A stretch of DNA of 64,000 bases from Colius striatus (GCF_028858725.1 NC_084769.1:811001-875000), one strand, 5' to 3'; counted from the first letter of the stretch, positions 46,301-57,580 are shown. Notes: generated by a model from the sequence alone, not told the origin. Made by a program: numbers and translations.

Positions 46301-49300
46301 GCTGAAAAGCACATTTCCTGCCCTATTAAACTTGGGGAATGACAATAAAAGGGTGATGCTGGAGACCAGAACCAGGACAAAGCAAGGCAACACCTTGAGC
46401 ATCTTCACAAATAGCTTTTGCCATTGCAGTTACAACTAGACTGCAATTAACACTGTACCTTCTCTGGGCAGAATCATCCAGGTCTCTGAACGTTCAGAGC
46501 AGCTGAAATTCTGCTGAGGCTCAGGGCTGGGCCAAAATCAGAATCCGAGTTTTATTCCTGTGTAATTCACCCTTTAATGTTGGTGAAGAGACTCTGAACA
46601 CCTGTGGAGCAGCTGCACAAGCAGGACCCGGTGCCAGACAGGACAGAGCTGGAGCAGAAACGGAGCCTGACCCCGTTGTGCTCCGCAGTCACCCGGCCAG
46701 GGAGGGGCTTATGGAGGCAGCACCGAGCACTCGATCCCAGACGGAACCTGCGGGTGTTTTCTGCGCTGGAGAACGCCAGCGCTGCCGCCTCGCTCCTGTC
46801 CCAGCGCGGAGGAAAGGCGGCTTCTGCTGCTCTCTGCTGGCAGCACCGCAGCGGTACAGACCCTGCCTGCCCTGCCAGGCGCCCGCAGCCGCCCTCACAA
46901 GGCTTTCCTGCTGCTGTGGGCAGCGTGCGGGTAGGGAAGATGCTGCCCCTCCCGCAGCCCCCTGGCCGGGGCTCTTGCACGGTCAGCTCAGCCGCGGTTT
47001 ATAAACCAAGGCAGCTTTCCACCAGGAAACTGTCCCTTGGAACTGTGACCTATTTCTAAAGCCACTGGGGAACCCAAACTGCTGGGACACATTAAACCGT
47101 CACCAAACGCCGGGGAAGTGACTCAGAGGCAGCAGGCTGGGATGCTTCTGAGACACGAGCCAGCTGCTGGACGCGTTTAAAGGAAGGGCAGACAGTCCTC
47201 TGGGTACGTACCAGCCCGCTGGCTTTGACCAGGGGAGCTTCCAGGTCCGGGTAGACGTTCTCCAGGTACCAGCGGAAGCTTCTGCACTGCAGCTTCTTCC
47301 GCAGCTGGATTTGCTGAGTCAGGTCGCCGACGTCCAGCTGCTTCAAGACCAAGTGGTACGCGTGGCCATAGAATAACTCCTTGTACTCGTCCAGCCAGAC
47401 CTCTGCAACACGGGCCAAGTTCCTCTCCACTGTCCTCACCCGGTCTTTCGGGAAGGAGTAAGGATTGTCGTTCCTGAAAATGTGCCCAACTCTGGAGCAC
47501 GGAACAATCTCAATCTCCCCTCCGCACATCCAGACCTGAGGAGCAGAGGTTGCTTTGGTAGAAAGACGTTGGGTGCTGGCTTTGTGAAGCCAGAAGGGAA
47601 GCAGGAAACCAAACTGGCAGGAGAGGGGGTCTGGAGCAGGGGGCTGTCCCTGAGGGCGGCCCTGGCTGAGCCGGGCTGTCAGGGGTGCAGGTCTGTGACA
47701 GTGACATACCTTGAATGAAAGCTCCATATTTTCACCTCCCCAAACATCCAGCCCTGGGTCGTACGTTCCCAGCTCAAAGAAATACTTCTTATCGATGGCA
47801 AAGAGGCCCCCTGCCATGACCGGGCACCTGGGAACAGAGGCCAGCGGCGTGTCAGGCAGCCAGGATGCGCCTGTCCCTCAGGAGGGAACCGTGGAGCAGC
47901 TGGGGGCTACGAAACGCTCGGGGACGGGACCCGAGCCTGCACCTCAGAGACAGCCAAGACCACCCGAGATGTCACTTTGCTGCAGGCTGACAGATGCAAC
48001 ATTAAAACAAGATATCTGGGTGGCTTTACCCGGTCTGAGAGCTGTAATGGGGCACAGAACTAAAACACCAGGAGCACACTGCCCTGGCCCTGGTGGCACC
48101 AGTGAGAGGTGGCTGTGCCACAGCACAGAGGGGCTGGTGGGCTCTGCCCATGCCCGCCGCTGTGACTGCCCACAGGGTACCGCTGCCTCTGCAGTCCTTG
48201 CCAGCAAAGGAGCCACGTTCAGCCTCGAAGGAGCCTTTGTGGCTGCACTGTTAGCAAAGGAAGGGGTTGGCTCACAAAGCTCTCACATTTGTCCTTTCTT
48301 ACCGTATTATATCAGTCTCCTTCATTTGATTTTTCTCGACGACCTCTTGTGGGATCTGCCTCCATCCAAAATTCATTGGCCACGTGAAAACCCCACGCTG
48401 AAAGCTGTCCACGGTCATGTAGCTAAACAGAGACAAGATCCAGATGACTAATTCTGAGTCACACTCCTGATTGAAATGTCACCCTTAATGAGTGAAGATG
48501 AGTATCTGTACATAATTAAACCAGGATTTTAACAAGTTTCATCAGGAATCCTCTTCATGTACCAAAAGTCATGAAAAAGGGAAAAAGTGTGTGTGATAAA
48601 TGAAGGGGCCACGTCCACTACTAATGTGAATTGCTGGTGTGCAGCAACGTTATGTATCTCTTGTGAAATGCTGACGAAGGGCAGCTGGGAGGTCTGGACC
48701 TGTGTCTTCCTCTAATTAGTAAGCTGGTGGTCCCAGTAAGAGGCTCTGCCCAGGCCCCTGGCAAGGACTCTGTGTTTCCCAGGGGTGTGAGCCGCCTCAC
48801 CTCATGTCCTTGTCGCTGATGACCTCGATGACGGGGCAGGCGACCTTGGCCCGGCTCAGGCGGACTCTCTCCAGCAGCGGCTCCAGCCACCCCACGTTGC
48901 ACTCCACATGTGAGTCCAGGAAGGTCAGGACGGTGCCTGCAGCAGAGCCCAGGGCGGCATCAGGCCTCAGGTGCCCCGGCCGCAGCCCGCGCCGGTCTCC
49001 CCACAGGCTCCGGGAGCTGCCGGCAGTGCCACAGCCCGCTGCAGCTCCCCGTGCCCTCCTGGCCCTAGCCCAGAGCCCGTTTTCACTGCCTGGCCATCGG
49101 GGCCTGCGAGGCAGCTCCCACAGCAGCGGCTGTCTGGGTGCAGAGGCAGCCTGCCCAGGGCTGCCATGGCGATGCCAGCTGGGGATCCTGCTGCTGCTGT
49201 CAGGGCTGCCGAGGGGCCGGGCGAGCTGCAGCTCATCCCACACCTCTCACACCGAAAAGCTGCCCTCAGCTCACGGGGAGGGGACTGAAACCCAGCACTG

Positions 49301-52300
49301 GCCTCAGCAGGGCACAGGCAGGGATGAAAAACATCTTCCATCCTACCCTTGGCGACCTCTGCTCCCGCCAGCCTTGCCCGAATGAGACCGTGCCTCTCCT
49401 TCAGATGGAGGATCTTCACCTTTGGGAACCGCGACATGTATTTGTCCAGCTTCTCCTTGAGGTACTCTGCAGAGGAGAAAGAGAGAGTGAGGCTGACTTT
49501 CCCGTTCCACATCCACCTCCAGGTGAAGGCAGATTTTCCTGGAAGCATCTCCAGGACACAGCAGGAGCCTCAGGTCTGGGCTGTGAATATCTGGGCACAG
49601 CTGCAGGGCTTCTGGTGCATGGTGCCACAGCCTGAACCTGCCCTCCAGTGAAACCCCCAGGCATGTCAGTGCCAGCAGGTTCAGCCTGAAGGTGATGAGT
49701 TTAAAGGTGTCTGTTGGAGACACTCTGTGTCTTGGTGCTGGGTGTGCTGGTGGTGCTGGGACTTACCCTGGGCTGTGTGGCTGCCCTGGCCCTGCTCCTC
49801 CAGAGGACAGGGCTGTGGTGGCGGTATTGCCTCTGGCTCCTGGTGCAGCTCCTGCTCCGCATGGGTGCAAACCCAGCACTGGGCGAGCACAGGCACTCAC
49901 AGCACTCAGAGATGGGAAAGCACAGAGCAGGGAGTGCAGGGCTTCAGCCACAGGCCACGAGCCAAGTACCAGTGGCCTCACTGGGGTAGTTCCTGGTCCA
50001 AAGCAGGTGCTGAAGGGCTGTTCAAAGACTTTTTCTTCAGTGTACTATAATTGCAATTATAGTACAGGCTTTTCTGGTTGAAGAGTTTTTTGTCTTTGCC
50101 TAAAAAAACTGTGCTCCACAAATGTCTCAATATTAATTGTATTCACAGGATCATTCTGGTTGGAAAAGCCCTTGAAGCCCTCCCCGCACACTGCCAAGCC
50201 CACCACTAACCCACGTCCCTCAGTACCTCAGCTTTGCAATAGCTCTACAAATTTCTCAATATCAAGCACATGTAAAGACTCCATTTGGCTTTACACTGCA
50301 GGAGGGTTTGCTGTGGCACTTCTCTACTTTTCAGGTGGCTTTTGTCATGGTTTCCCACAGCCTTGGAGGCAGCTGGTGGTAAAGTCCGAGGAAAAAGAGG
50401 GTGTGAGGAAGGTGTTTGAGGAGACTCGAGCACTGCTGACACTTTGTGATTTTCTCCAGGAGCATATAACTGTTTGCATTTCAGAAGCCAGTTAAAAGCT
50501 TTGAAAGGGCCCAAAGAAGAAACACTGGTGGGCACATTTGCTGTAGCTGGTTGCTGCTGCCACGTGGGTGACAGCGGTGCTGAGCACAGCTCTCCATGGG
50601 CAAACCCCACGTTCCAGGTGTTCACAGGCTAACCAGCAGATACAAAGCGATGCCATGGGGAGAAAGTACAGAGGAAACTTGAAAAGATGCTTTTGAGGTG
50701 AAATGGCATGAACATGTTTTAAGGACTGGTTTAAAAATGAGCGAACTGAGCCGTCCTCCTCTTGTTTGCACCTACAGCTCTGCCTCACCATAAGCTCGGT
50801 GTACACGTGGCACAGGCTCTGAGCCCCGTCTGAGACAGCGCCTTCCCCAAAGAACCAGCAGTCGGAAAATTACATCACTCCTCAATTTTTTAAGGGCTGA
50901 AGTCAGCAGAGAGCCAAATCATTACAAAGCAGAGGTCCAATATCATCTGAAATGCCTGAGCACGCACGCAGAGCCACTGTGGCTGTGCAGATGCCTGGCT
51001 CACCACTGCTTCACTGCAGCCACCCCGCTCCCTGAGCTACCTGAGGAATGGGTGCTGTTCCTCCCCTGCCACCTGTGCTGCAAACACAGGCACTTGTCTG
51101 GGAACTGCACAGAGGAGGGGGTCGGCATCTGTTTTATAAAAGAACGAGGCCTCAGGTGGGTCAGGTGTGACTGAGCTCCCTGATGCTCCTGGGCTGCAGT
51201 ACCTCAGCCAGCCCTGACACGCAAAGAGCACACGAGGGAAACTGAGTGATGGGAACAGAGCAGCTCAGTCAGCAGGGACGGGAGAGATGTCAGCTACAAA
51301 GGGATTATTACTGTGAATGTGAGGAAGCCCTGGCCCAGGCTGTTCAGGGAGGGTGTGGAGGCTCCTTCTCAAGAGGTTTCCAAACCTGGAAATGTTCCTG
51401 TGCCCCCTGAGCGGGGGGAACCTGCTTTAGCAGAGGGTTGGGCTGGAGCAGCTCTGCAGGGCCCTTCCCACCCCTAAAATCCTGTGACTCTGTGAAAGTC
51501 TGTCAGGGTGTTGGGCAGGTGCCACAGCTCAATCCACCACAGCCACCCTCATCTCCCATCTGGCCTCTGATCCCCCTCATCTGGAAAGATAACAGTGCAG
51601 GCTGAGGAAATGCTGCAATACATCGACAGGAGAAAACACAATTTCTCTCTACTATTCAGAATTGAATTACAGAGAACAAATTGTATTTTGGCCTCAAGTT
51701 ATATTAGTTTCATAAAGGTACCAGAAGCTTCACCCACCTTTGGTGCTGAAGTCGTCCACCAAAATGACTTCTTCAATCAGGTGGGGCGGGGATCTGCTGA
51801 GGACGCTGTGAACGGAGCGGAGGAGGGCGGACCACACTTCATCCACAAAGCACATGATGATGGTGGTGGTCGGGAGGTCGTCGTGAACCCGCTGCTCAGA
51901 GCACCTGCAACAGCAACATGGGCTCACAGGTTGTGCTCCTGGAAATCTCCAGGCTCAGTGTGTGCTGGAGGTGTGCAGGCACAGGAGAAATGTGGAATAC
52001 AGAGGCAACGCTCTGCAATGGGATTGTGTCGGGAGCGGGAGTAGAGGGGTGAGCAAGGGGAAGTCCTCTCATGGGCAGCCCCGAGGGAGAGTATACGCTC
52101 CCTCTTTCTAACAGTGACCCCTTCTGACACCTTGCCCCTGGGTGATGATCTCTCTTCTCTATGAGCAAGGAGTGCAAAGGGTCTGGCTCTGAGGCTGACC
52201 CCAGCTCTGAGCCACTGGCCTTGGGGACTCCCGCAGGGAAAGGATCCTGCACTGCTCCAAGCACTCACAGGCCTGGGATCCCAGGCTGTGTGAGACAGCC

Positions 52301-55300
52301 TCATTGCAAGAAAAGAGTCAGTATTCTGTTCAAAATCAGGGAGATGGCCATTTCCTTCCAGGAAGGGTCACTGGGCACAGCAACCTGTCAAACACGCAGA
52401 GAGTGAGGAAGAGCTGCCCAGCCCAACTCCCACACCTCACGTGGGGGATCAGGCAGTATGGGAAGAGTCAAGCACCCAAATGCCACGTCTGATGGTGCTG
52501 GCAGGCCCTCTCCCTGACAGCCTGAGGCTCCCTGCTCCACAAGCACCTGCGTTTCATGCCGTGAGCACCCAGCCGTGAGCACCCACAGCTCCCAGGGCTG
52601 CCCCGGCCGGCCGAGCCCTCCTCCCCTCTCCAGCTGCCAGCAACACGCACCAGCAGCCCTGAGGACAGAGAATTTCTTTTGAGTCTACGGGTTTGCTGTT
52701 TTATTCTGCGACAGCCAAAAACCACGTCAGCTGGGTCAGGCCCATGTCTTTGGTGTTTGAACAGAAGGTCCATGAGCAGCTTTTCTCATCTTGCACTTGC
52801 AATTCAAGCCCTGGGGCACTGGCAGGGTCCCCTCCGTCTCCTACCTCCTGAGGATCTCCAGGCCTGCAGGATGCTTCATTCCACAATACCCACGGGTTGC
52901 TGCCTCTTGCTTGCTCGCCCTGGTCTAACAGCAGCAGCTTCTTCTCCCTTCTCCTTCCACAGCAGATGTCCTGCAGGCAGGACAGGCACCAGCCTGTCTG
53001 CAGGTGCCGAGGATGAATTTCTCAGTGGTGAAAACACTGTTCACTGCCGTCGACAGAAAACAGGGACAGGTGTACAGGAGCACATGAGAAACGGACTTCT
53101 TCCTGCATCTCACTGAAGAGGCACCGGGCTTCAGCTGGTGCTGGGGCTCGGGTGCTCAGGGCAGTGCCCAGCTCAGACCATGGGGTGTTTTGAAGAAAAT
53201 TCAGCAGTATTCCAGGGATTCTCAGCTAATCAGTGAAAATAACCCCAGAATCTCTCTGTCACAGCCTTTGGGGCATCTCTTCTCCTTTCTGTAAGCTGGC
53301 TCACCTCGGGCAGCCAGGGTTGGTCTGTGTGTACCGGTGTCAGTGCAGAGAAGGCAGGGGCTGAAAGGCTGGGGAGGTCCCTGGCGAGAAGACGGAACAA
53401 GGGGCAGCAACACTTGGAGAAAAGTCCTACACGGTGAAACTCTTCCTGCATACATTTCTGCAGAGGCCGGTGCTTGCCAGCACCAGCACAGTAAAGCTGA
53501 GAAGGCAGCGAGCACTGCACACAGGTCACGGCTGTGGCAAGTTCCTTGTTGGCCAGGTTCCAGTGTCTAGTCCAGTACTTCATCAGGGATCACAAGAGGA
53601 ACTGGAGCTTAAACTGGGAGAGACCAGAAGACTCCAGCAAATAGTTACCGTGCCATTTGATTGTTGAGCTGCCCCGGCGCTGTGCGTGGCACCAGCCCAC
53701 GTGCTCAGGCAGTGCCGGGCCCTGTTTGGCCAAGGCGTTGCCGTGCTGGCAGTGCCCTCCCCGGGCCTGTGTGATAGGGGACACGCTGCAGGCAGCGGGA
53801 CAGGGGGTCTGGGGAGGGGATTCTGCTCCACAGCTCCGAGGCTTGGCTGTCAGACGACAGCACGGTGCTGGCGCTGCGCACACGTGGCTCCTGCAGCTGG
53901 CATCCTCCGCACACCAGCTCTGCTTGTCGCTCCTTCCCTGCCCGCCCTGTGCCCATGCAGTGCCCCACTGGCTCCCCAGCGAGCACTGCCAGCGCCGTGG
54001 CGATGCCTGTGGCATGGGGCACAGCACAACTCCCATCCCGTCATGCTCATGACCTGCTAGCATGCGAGGAGGGACTCGGGAGGATGTCTGTGTGAGGCAA
54101 GTCTCACCTGCCAAAGGATGAGATGTCTGCAGCAGGAAGAGCTGAACCTGCCACTCACCTCAGCCGGCACCATCCCCGTGCGCTCCCTGCAGCCGTCCAG
54201 GCGCAGCAGCTCCAGAGCAGGAGCCCTTCCAGCCCCTCACCCTTCCCTCAGCCAGGTGCTGCCCACTCCTCAACCCCTTCATTTCTACGCAGACTGTGGG
54301 GAGAGGGCATCCTTCCTGAAGTGCAATACTGAGATTTACAGAACCAGCTGTTTCCTGAGGATAGCTGTAACTTCACGACAGTTTTCCAATCAAAACTCTG
54401 TGTCCTTCCCCATGTGTGCCCACAGACCTGAGTCCCAGAGCCACCTCTGCAGGGATGGCACCAATACAGGCTCACATCAAGGATGGCTCCCAGGAGCATC
54501 TCCTGGGCCACCTCAGCTGCAGGCCCTTGGATCATACCAGTACTCAGCACATGCCCTTGTCTGTCCCCGAGGCTTTTGGAGTCAGAGGAGGCTGTGGGGT
54601 GCCTGTGCCTCAGGGGAAGGGCAGCAGCAGCCTGCAGGAGTGACAGCATGCCTGGGCAGGGGAGGCTTCTGCTGCCCAGACAAATACATGGAGTGCAGGA
54701 GTGCTCCAGGAACCAAACATGTAAATATCAAACCAAACAGTGCTCAGTGCTGCACGCCATAAACCAGTCAAAACGGCCTGAGCCTCACTACCCGCCTCGT
54801 GCCCCAGCCTCCTTCCACAACAGCACTTAGCAGGCTAAGATCATGGGCAAATTTCACCAGGTTTTATGTTTAGAAACAAGCTGCTCTCACCTGAAAAGGC
54901 AAAAGCCATCCCACAGCTATGAGCAAAGCCTCGGTGTGCCCCAGGGCCCTCCCAGGGCTGTGGAACAGGTTCCCAGGGTGCGGCGCAGGTGTTTGTGCAA
55001 GGGAAGCAGATCTTACCCAGCAGATGTTTGTGCAAGGGAAGCAGCTCGTACCCAGCAGGTGTTTGTGCAAGGGAAGCAGATCTTACCCGGCAGGCCTGGT
55101 GTCCATTATGGCTCGGTCTATGGGGATCAAATCGCTGAGGTAGACATTGAAGTTTCCTTCTTTCCATCGACTTTTGGCTTCCTCTTGTTTACCATCAGGG
55201 ACTGCAACAGGGTGCCCAAACTGGCCAGGAGCTTGGGGGTCTCTCGGGGCAAGCGTCGCATCCACGGACAAGACCTTGTGCATGCCCAGGCTGTGGCTGT

Positions 55301-56468
55301 CCACTCGCTTGGGTCCATCTCTGCCGGTGGCACGTGCCCCGGGAGCTGTTCCCTGCATTGCACCCAGCCGCCAGCTCCGGCCGCCCAGTGCCACAGCCCT
55401 GCTGACGGCATTTGCATCCATGGCCCCAGTGATGACATTCACATCCACGGCCCCAGTGGTGGCGTTCACATCCAGTGCCACGGCCCCAGTGATGGCATTC
55501 ACATCTCGTGCCACAGTCCTGATGATGGTATTTGCAGCCAGTGCCACGGCCCCAGCGATGGCATTCACATCCACTGCCACGGCCCCAGCGACGGCGTGCG
55601 CAGGATGGGCACCGTTGCCATTTTTGTCAGCGAGTTGCCACTCTTTGTGCTCTTCTTGTCTCTTGGTGATGTTTCGTGCAGAGTCGGGGGCAGGATGTGA
55701 GGCTGCCGGGCTGCCGGCTCCGAGTCCCTCTTTGCTAACAAGGACAAAGTGATTTTCGGAGGAAGTTGCTTTCTGGCGCACTTTGGCATCACCTTGCCCA
55801 GGCGCGGCTCCCGGCCCGGCAGCCCGTGGCAGCAGGCTGGCTCTGCCCGCTGTGCCGGCCGCTCGCTGCCGATTCTCGCTCTCTGCTGCCGCGTCCCCGA
55901 GCGGGGCTGGCGGGGCAGGCTCGGTGCGCCCGGGCGCCGGCGGGGATGGGGAAGGGGGCTCGTCGGGAGACCGCGGGGCCTCTGCCCGGGACGGCGGTGC
56001 CTCTCGCACCCGGGCTCTGCTTCCAGTGGGGTCCGTCACGAACCCCTTCGCCGCCTTCGAGGGGGCTTTGCTAGCTGCTGGTGCCGCTGCAGCCCCTGCC
56101 CCGCCTCCCAAGCCGACCACCGGCCGCGGCGGGGCCAGCCGGGCCCCCGGGGCAGGGAGCCCCGCTCCCGCGGGGCCGGCGGCCGGGGCGCTGGGCGGCC
56201 GGGGGGGCTCCGCGCGGGCTGCCCGGGCCGTCGCTCCGCGGAGCCCCGCGGGGTCGGGCCGGGGGCTGCCCGCCGCCGCCCCGAGGCCGCGCCGCAGCCC
56301 CGCCCGCCCCTGCCCGCGCCCCGCCGCCTCCTTCAGCAGCCGCCCGCCGGCGTCGCCGAGGGAGAGGCGGAGCGCGGCCATGTCGAGGAGCAGCCAGACG
56401 ACGGAGGCGGCGAAGACGAATGCCAGCGCCCGCCCGCTGCCGCGGAACAGCCGCCGCAGCCCGTTCAT
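43228..56468 (-). CDS. GALNT5: GALNT5, polypeptide N-acetylgalactosaminyltransferase 5, complete
   Basis: Golgi type II membrane enzyme that transfers GalNAc from UDP-GalNAc to Ser/Thr, starting mucin-type O-glycans. Ten coding exons (minus strand, 5' to 3'): 55087-56468, 51738-51904, 49347-49466, 48801-48936, 48303-48422, 47710-47827, 47212-47535, 45696-45776, 44917-45078 and 43228-43368. Phases all agree; 916 residues (human 940). Seen: signal anchor at about residues 14-33, a long Ala/Pro/Gly-rich stem with an 11-residue repeat at about 286-356, then [12 protein letters not shown] and DTRPAGC leading into the catalytic domain. Metal ligands are D564 and H566 (DSH) and H699 (VGHIFR). The Gal/GalNAc-transferase motif is [14 protein letters not shown] (about 668-681). 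The C-terminal ricin-type lectin domain (about 793-916) has [18 protein letters not shown] and PYQKWHF. The 400-residue stem is diagnostic of GALNT5 among the GALNTs. Confidence 0.95.
44431..44770 (-). repeat. CR1 LINE 3' tail, antisense strand, in GALNT5 intron 9
   Basis: CCATAGAATCG, CCTAGATCAGGTCGCACAGG, GGGCAGCCTGGGCCAGGGCT and CACCCCTTGTCCTGTCACTG. It lies in sense orientation with respect to GALNT5 transcription. Confidence 0.9.
44917..45078 (-). CDS. GALNT5: GALNT5 exon 9: lectin domain, beta repeat
   Basis: 162 bp; encodes [20 protein letters not shown] and PTWLHRS to TEL; acceptor GCCCACAG, donor GTAAGT. Confidence 0.94.
45696..45776 (-). CDS. GALNT5: GALNT5 exon 8: lectin domain, alpha repeat
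   Basis: 81 bp; encodes [20 protein letters not shown] and ECDVNNK; acceptor TTTTCCAG, donor GTAAGG. Confidence 0.93.
45777..47211. other. GALNT5 intron 7
   Basis: 1.4 kb; GC-rich at 46600-47000 with open frames on both strands that look compositional. No repeat recognised. Confidence 0.7.
47212..47535 (-). CDS. GALNT5: GALNT5 exon 7: third metal ligand, end of catalytic domain
   Basis: Acceptor GCTCCTCAG, donor GTACGT. Encodes [36 protein letters not shown] and [20 protein letters not shown]; 108 codons. Confidence 0.96.
47710..47827 (-). CDS. GALNT5: GALNT5 exon 6: WGGEN motif
   Basis: Acceptor TTCCCAG, donor GTATGT. Encodes [20 protein letters not shown] and [13 protein letters not shown]. 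Confidence 0.97.
48303..48422 (-). CDS. GALNT5: GALNT5 exon 5
   Basis: Acceptor CTGTTTAG ends at 48423; donor GTAAGA at 48302. Encodes [20 protein letters not shown], then [12 protein letters not shown] and ETDIIR. Found by homology; flanking stops keep its open frame short. Confidence 0.94.
48801..48936 (-). CDS. GALNT5: GALNT5 exon 4: DSH metal-binding motif
   Basis: Acceptor CTGCTGCAG, donor GTGAGG. Encodes [20 protein letters not shown] and [17 protein letters not shown] is the DxH motif. Confidence 0.96.
49347..49466 (-). CDS. GALNT5: GALNT5 exon 3
   Basis: Acceptor CTCTGCAG, donor GTAGGA. Encodes [20 protein letters not shown] then [18 protein letters not shown]. Confidence 0.95.
50148..50250 (-). 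repeat. CR1-type LINE 3' fragment
   Basis: GATCATTCTGGTTGGAAAAG, CACTGCCAAGCCCACCACTA and CCCACGTCCCTCAG match the family at 57628. Confidence 0.75.
51312..51496 (+). repeat. CR1 LINE 3' tail
   Basis: GGAAGCCCTGGCCCAGGCTG, CAGGGAGGGTGTGGAGGCTC and a terminal AAAATCCTGTGACTCTGTGA. Confidence 0.88.
51738..51904 (-). CDS. GALNT5: GALNT5 exon 2
   Basis: 167 bp; acceptor GTTGCAG, donor GTGGGT. Encodes [20 protein letters not shown] through [17 protein letters not shown]. Confidence 0.96.
51905..55086. other. GALNT5 intron 1
   Basis: 3.2 kb. Its first 105 bp (54986-55090, overlapping the exon edge) are three 35-bp tandem copies that include the splice donor. Nothing else recognised. Confidence 0.75.
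54986..55090. repeat. 35-bp tandem triplication containing the GALNT5 exon 1 donor
   Basis: Copies at 54986-55020, 55021-55055 and 55056-55090, each with GTTTGTGCAAGGGAAGCAG. The true donor is in the copy next to exon 1; the other two carry GTACG and GTAAG donors. Confidence 0.96.
55087..56468 (-). CDS. GALNT5: GALNT5 exon 1: cytoplasmic tail, signal anchor, stem
   Basis: ATG at 56466-56468 ([20 protein letters not shown]); 460 codons plus two bases; donor CCGG/GTAAGA at 55086. Upstream in-frame codons extend the open frame to 56720 but have no ATG context before the hydrophobic anchor, so the short cytoplasmic tail is preferred. Ends [14 protein letters not shown] then DTRPAG. Confidence 0.93.
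55398..55610 (-). repeat. In-frame 27-36-bp VNTR-like repeat in GALNT5 exon 1
   Basis: About seven degenerate copies encoding the 9-11 residue unit [11 protein letters not shown] (for example [33 protein letters not shown]). Confidence 0.92.
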
Positions 56469-57580
56469 CCCCGGAGGCCGCGGCGGGCGGGCGCGGGAGC
56501 AGCCGGGGCGCACGCCGTGCCCGGAGGGAGCGGGGAGGCGGGCGGGGGCCGGGCCGGGCCGCTCTCGCCCCACCCAGCGCCGGCAGCCCGCGCTGTAACA
56601 CAACACCGGTGGAGCCCGCCCGGCCCGCCCCGGCCCCCGCTCACCCCTGCCGCCGCCCACCCCTGCCGCCGCCCACCCCTGCCGCCGCCCCGGCCCCCGC
56701 TCACCCCTGCCGCCGCCCACCCCTGCCGCCGCCCCGGCCCCTGCTCACCCCTGCCGCCGCCCACCCCTGCCGCCGCCCACCCCTGCCGCCGCCCCGGCCG
56801 CCGCTCCCCTCTGCCGCCGCCCCGGCCCCCGCTCCCCTCTGCCGCCGCCCCGGACCCCGCTCCCCTCTGCCGCCGCCCCGGCCCCCGCTCACCTCTGCCG
56901 CCGCCCCGGACCCCGCTCCCCTCTGCCACCGCCCCGGACCCCGCTCCCCTCTGCCACCGCCCCGGCCCCCGCTCACCTCTGCCGCCGCCCCGGCGGCCCC
57001 TCGGCGGCGCGTTCGGGGCCGAGCGCGTCTCCCCTCGCTGGTGCGGCGGGGCCCGGAGGCGCACACGGGGTTAAGAGGCTCGTTGGCGTAACCGGAGCCG
57101 CCTGTGAGCGCCGTACGTGGCAGCTGTGGCAGAAGGCTGCGGGTTAAGCCCCTGCCGAGTGCGGGGATGTTCTCCGCGTACCCGCCGCGGTTACCGGGCG
57201 CATGGCGGAACGGCGGAACGGCGCTGGCTCGGGGAGCGGGAGGCGAAGCCCCGCAGCCTCCGGACGGGCCGAGCCAAGGCCGGGTTAAAGACAGAGCCGC
57301 CCCTCCCGCTCCTGCCCGCAGGCCGGGACGTGGCAGGCTGTGCCGGCACGGAGCAGCCCGGGCCCGCCGCAGCCGGGGTTGCTCAGGGCGCCGCGGCCGT
57401 GGCTGGCCCCGCGTCCCCGGTGTGGCGGCGGCAGCAGCGCGGGACAGCGCCCGGCAGCGCCCCGGCAGGAGCTGCTCCCGCGGTGGTCGGCAGCGCAGCC
57501 TGTGCGGGCTGAGGCTGAGGGACGCGTCCGTGCAGGGCCAAGGTGTGCGAGTCATAGGGAGGTCCGTGTGGGACAGTCAC
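56469..57580 (-). promoter_or_regulatory. GALNT5: GALNT5 CpG island, promoter and 5' UTR region
   Basis: Extremely GC- and CpG-rich sequence immediately 5' of the GALNT5 start, continuing the GC-rich exon 1. No TATA box is seen. It includes the GC minisatellite at 56625-57000. The transcription start cannot be placed. Confidence 0.6.
56625..57000. repeat. GC-rich minisatellite (14/28-bp units)
   Basis: Repeats of CCCCTCTGCCGCCGCCCCGG with CCCCCGCT links, changing to CACCCCTGCCGCCGCC units at the exon 1 side; more than 12 copies. Confidence 0.95.

Larger units (their letters stand above)
49467..51737. other. GALNT5 intron 2
   Basis: 2.3 kb holding two CR1 fragments (50148-50250 and 51312-51496) and a GT-rich plus-strand open frame at 49714-49989 judged spurious. 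Confidence 0.7.

Noticed and set aside
46604-47059. 151-residue plus-strand frame in GALNT5 intron 7
   Set aside because: GC-rich intronic sequence with open frames on both strands; nothing recognisable.
49714-49989. Plus-strand 91-residue frame with a hydrophobic N-terminus inside GALNT5 intron 2
   Set aside because: Hydrophobicity comes from GTGCTGG-type low-complexity DNA; no promoter or similarity seen.
55749-57074. 441-residue plus-strand open frame opposite GALNT5 exon 1 and promoter
   Set aside because: Pro/Arg/Ala low complexity from the GC minisatellite and GC-rich antisense strand; no domain and the opposite strand has a well-supported exon.
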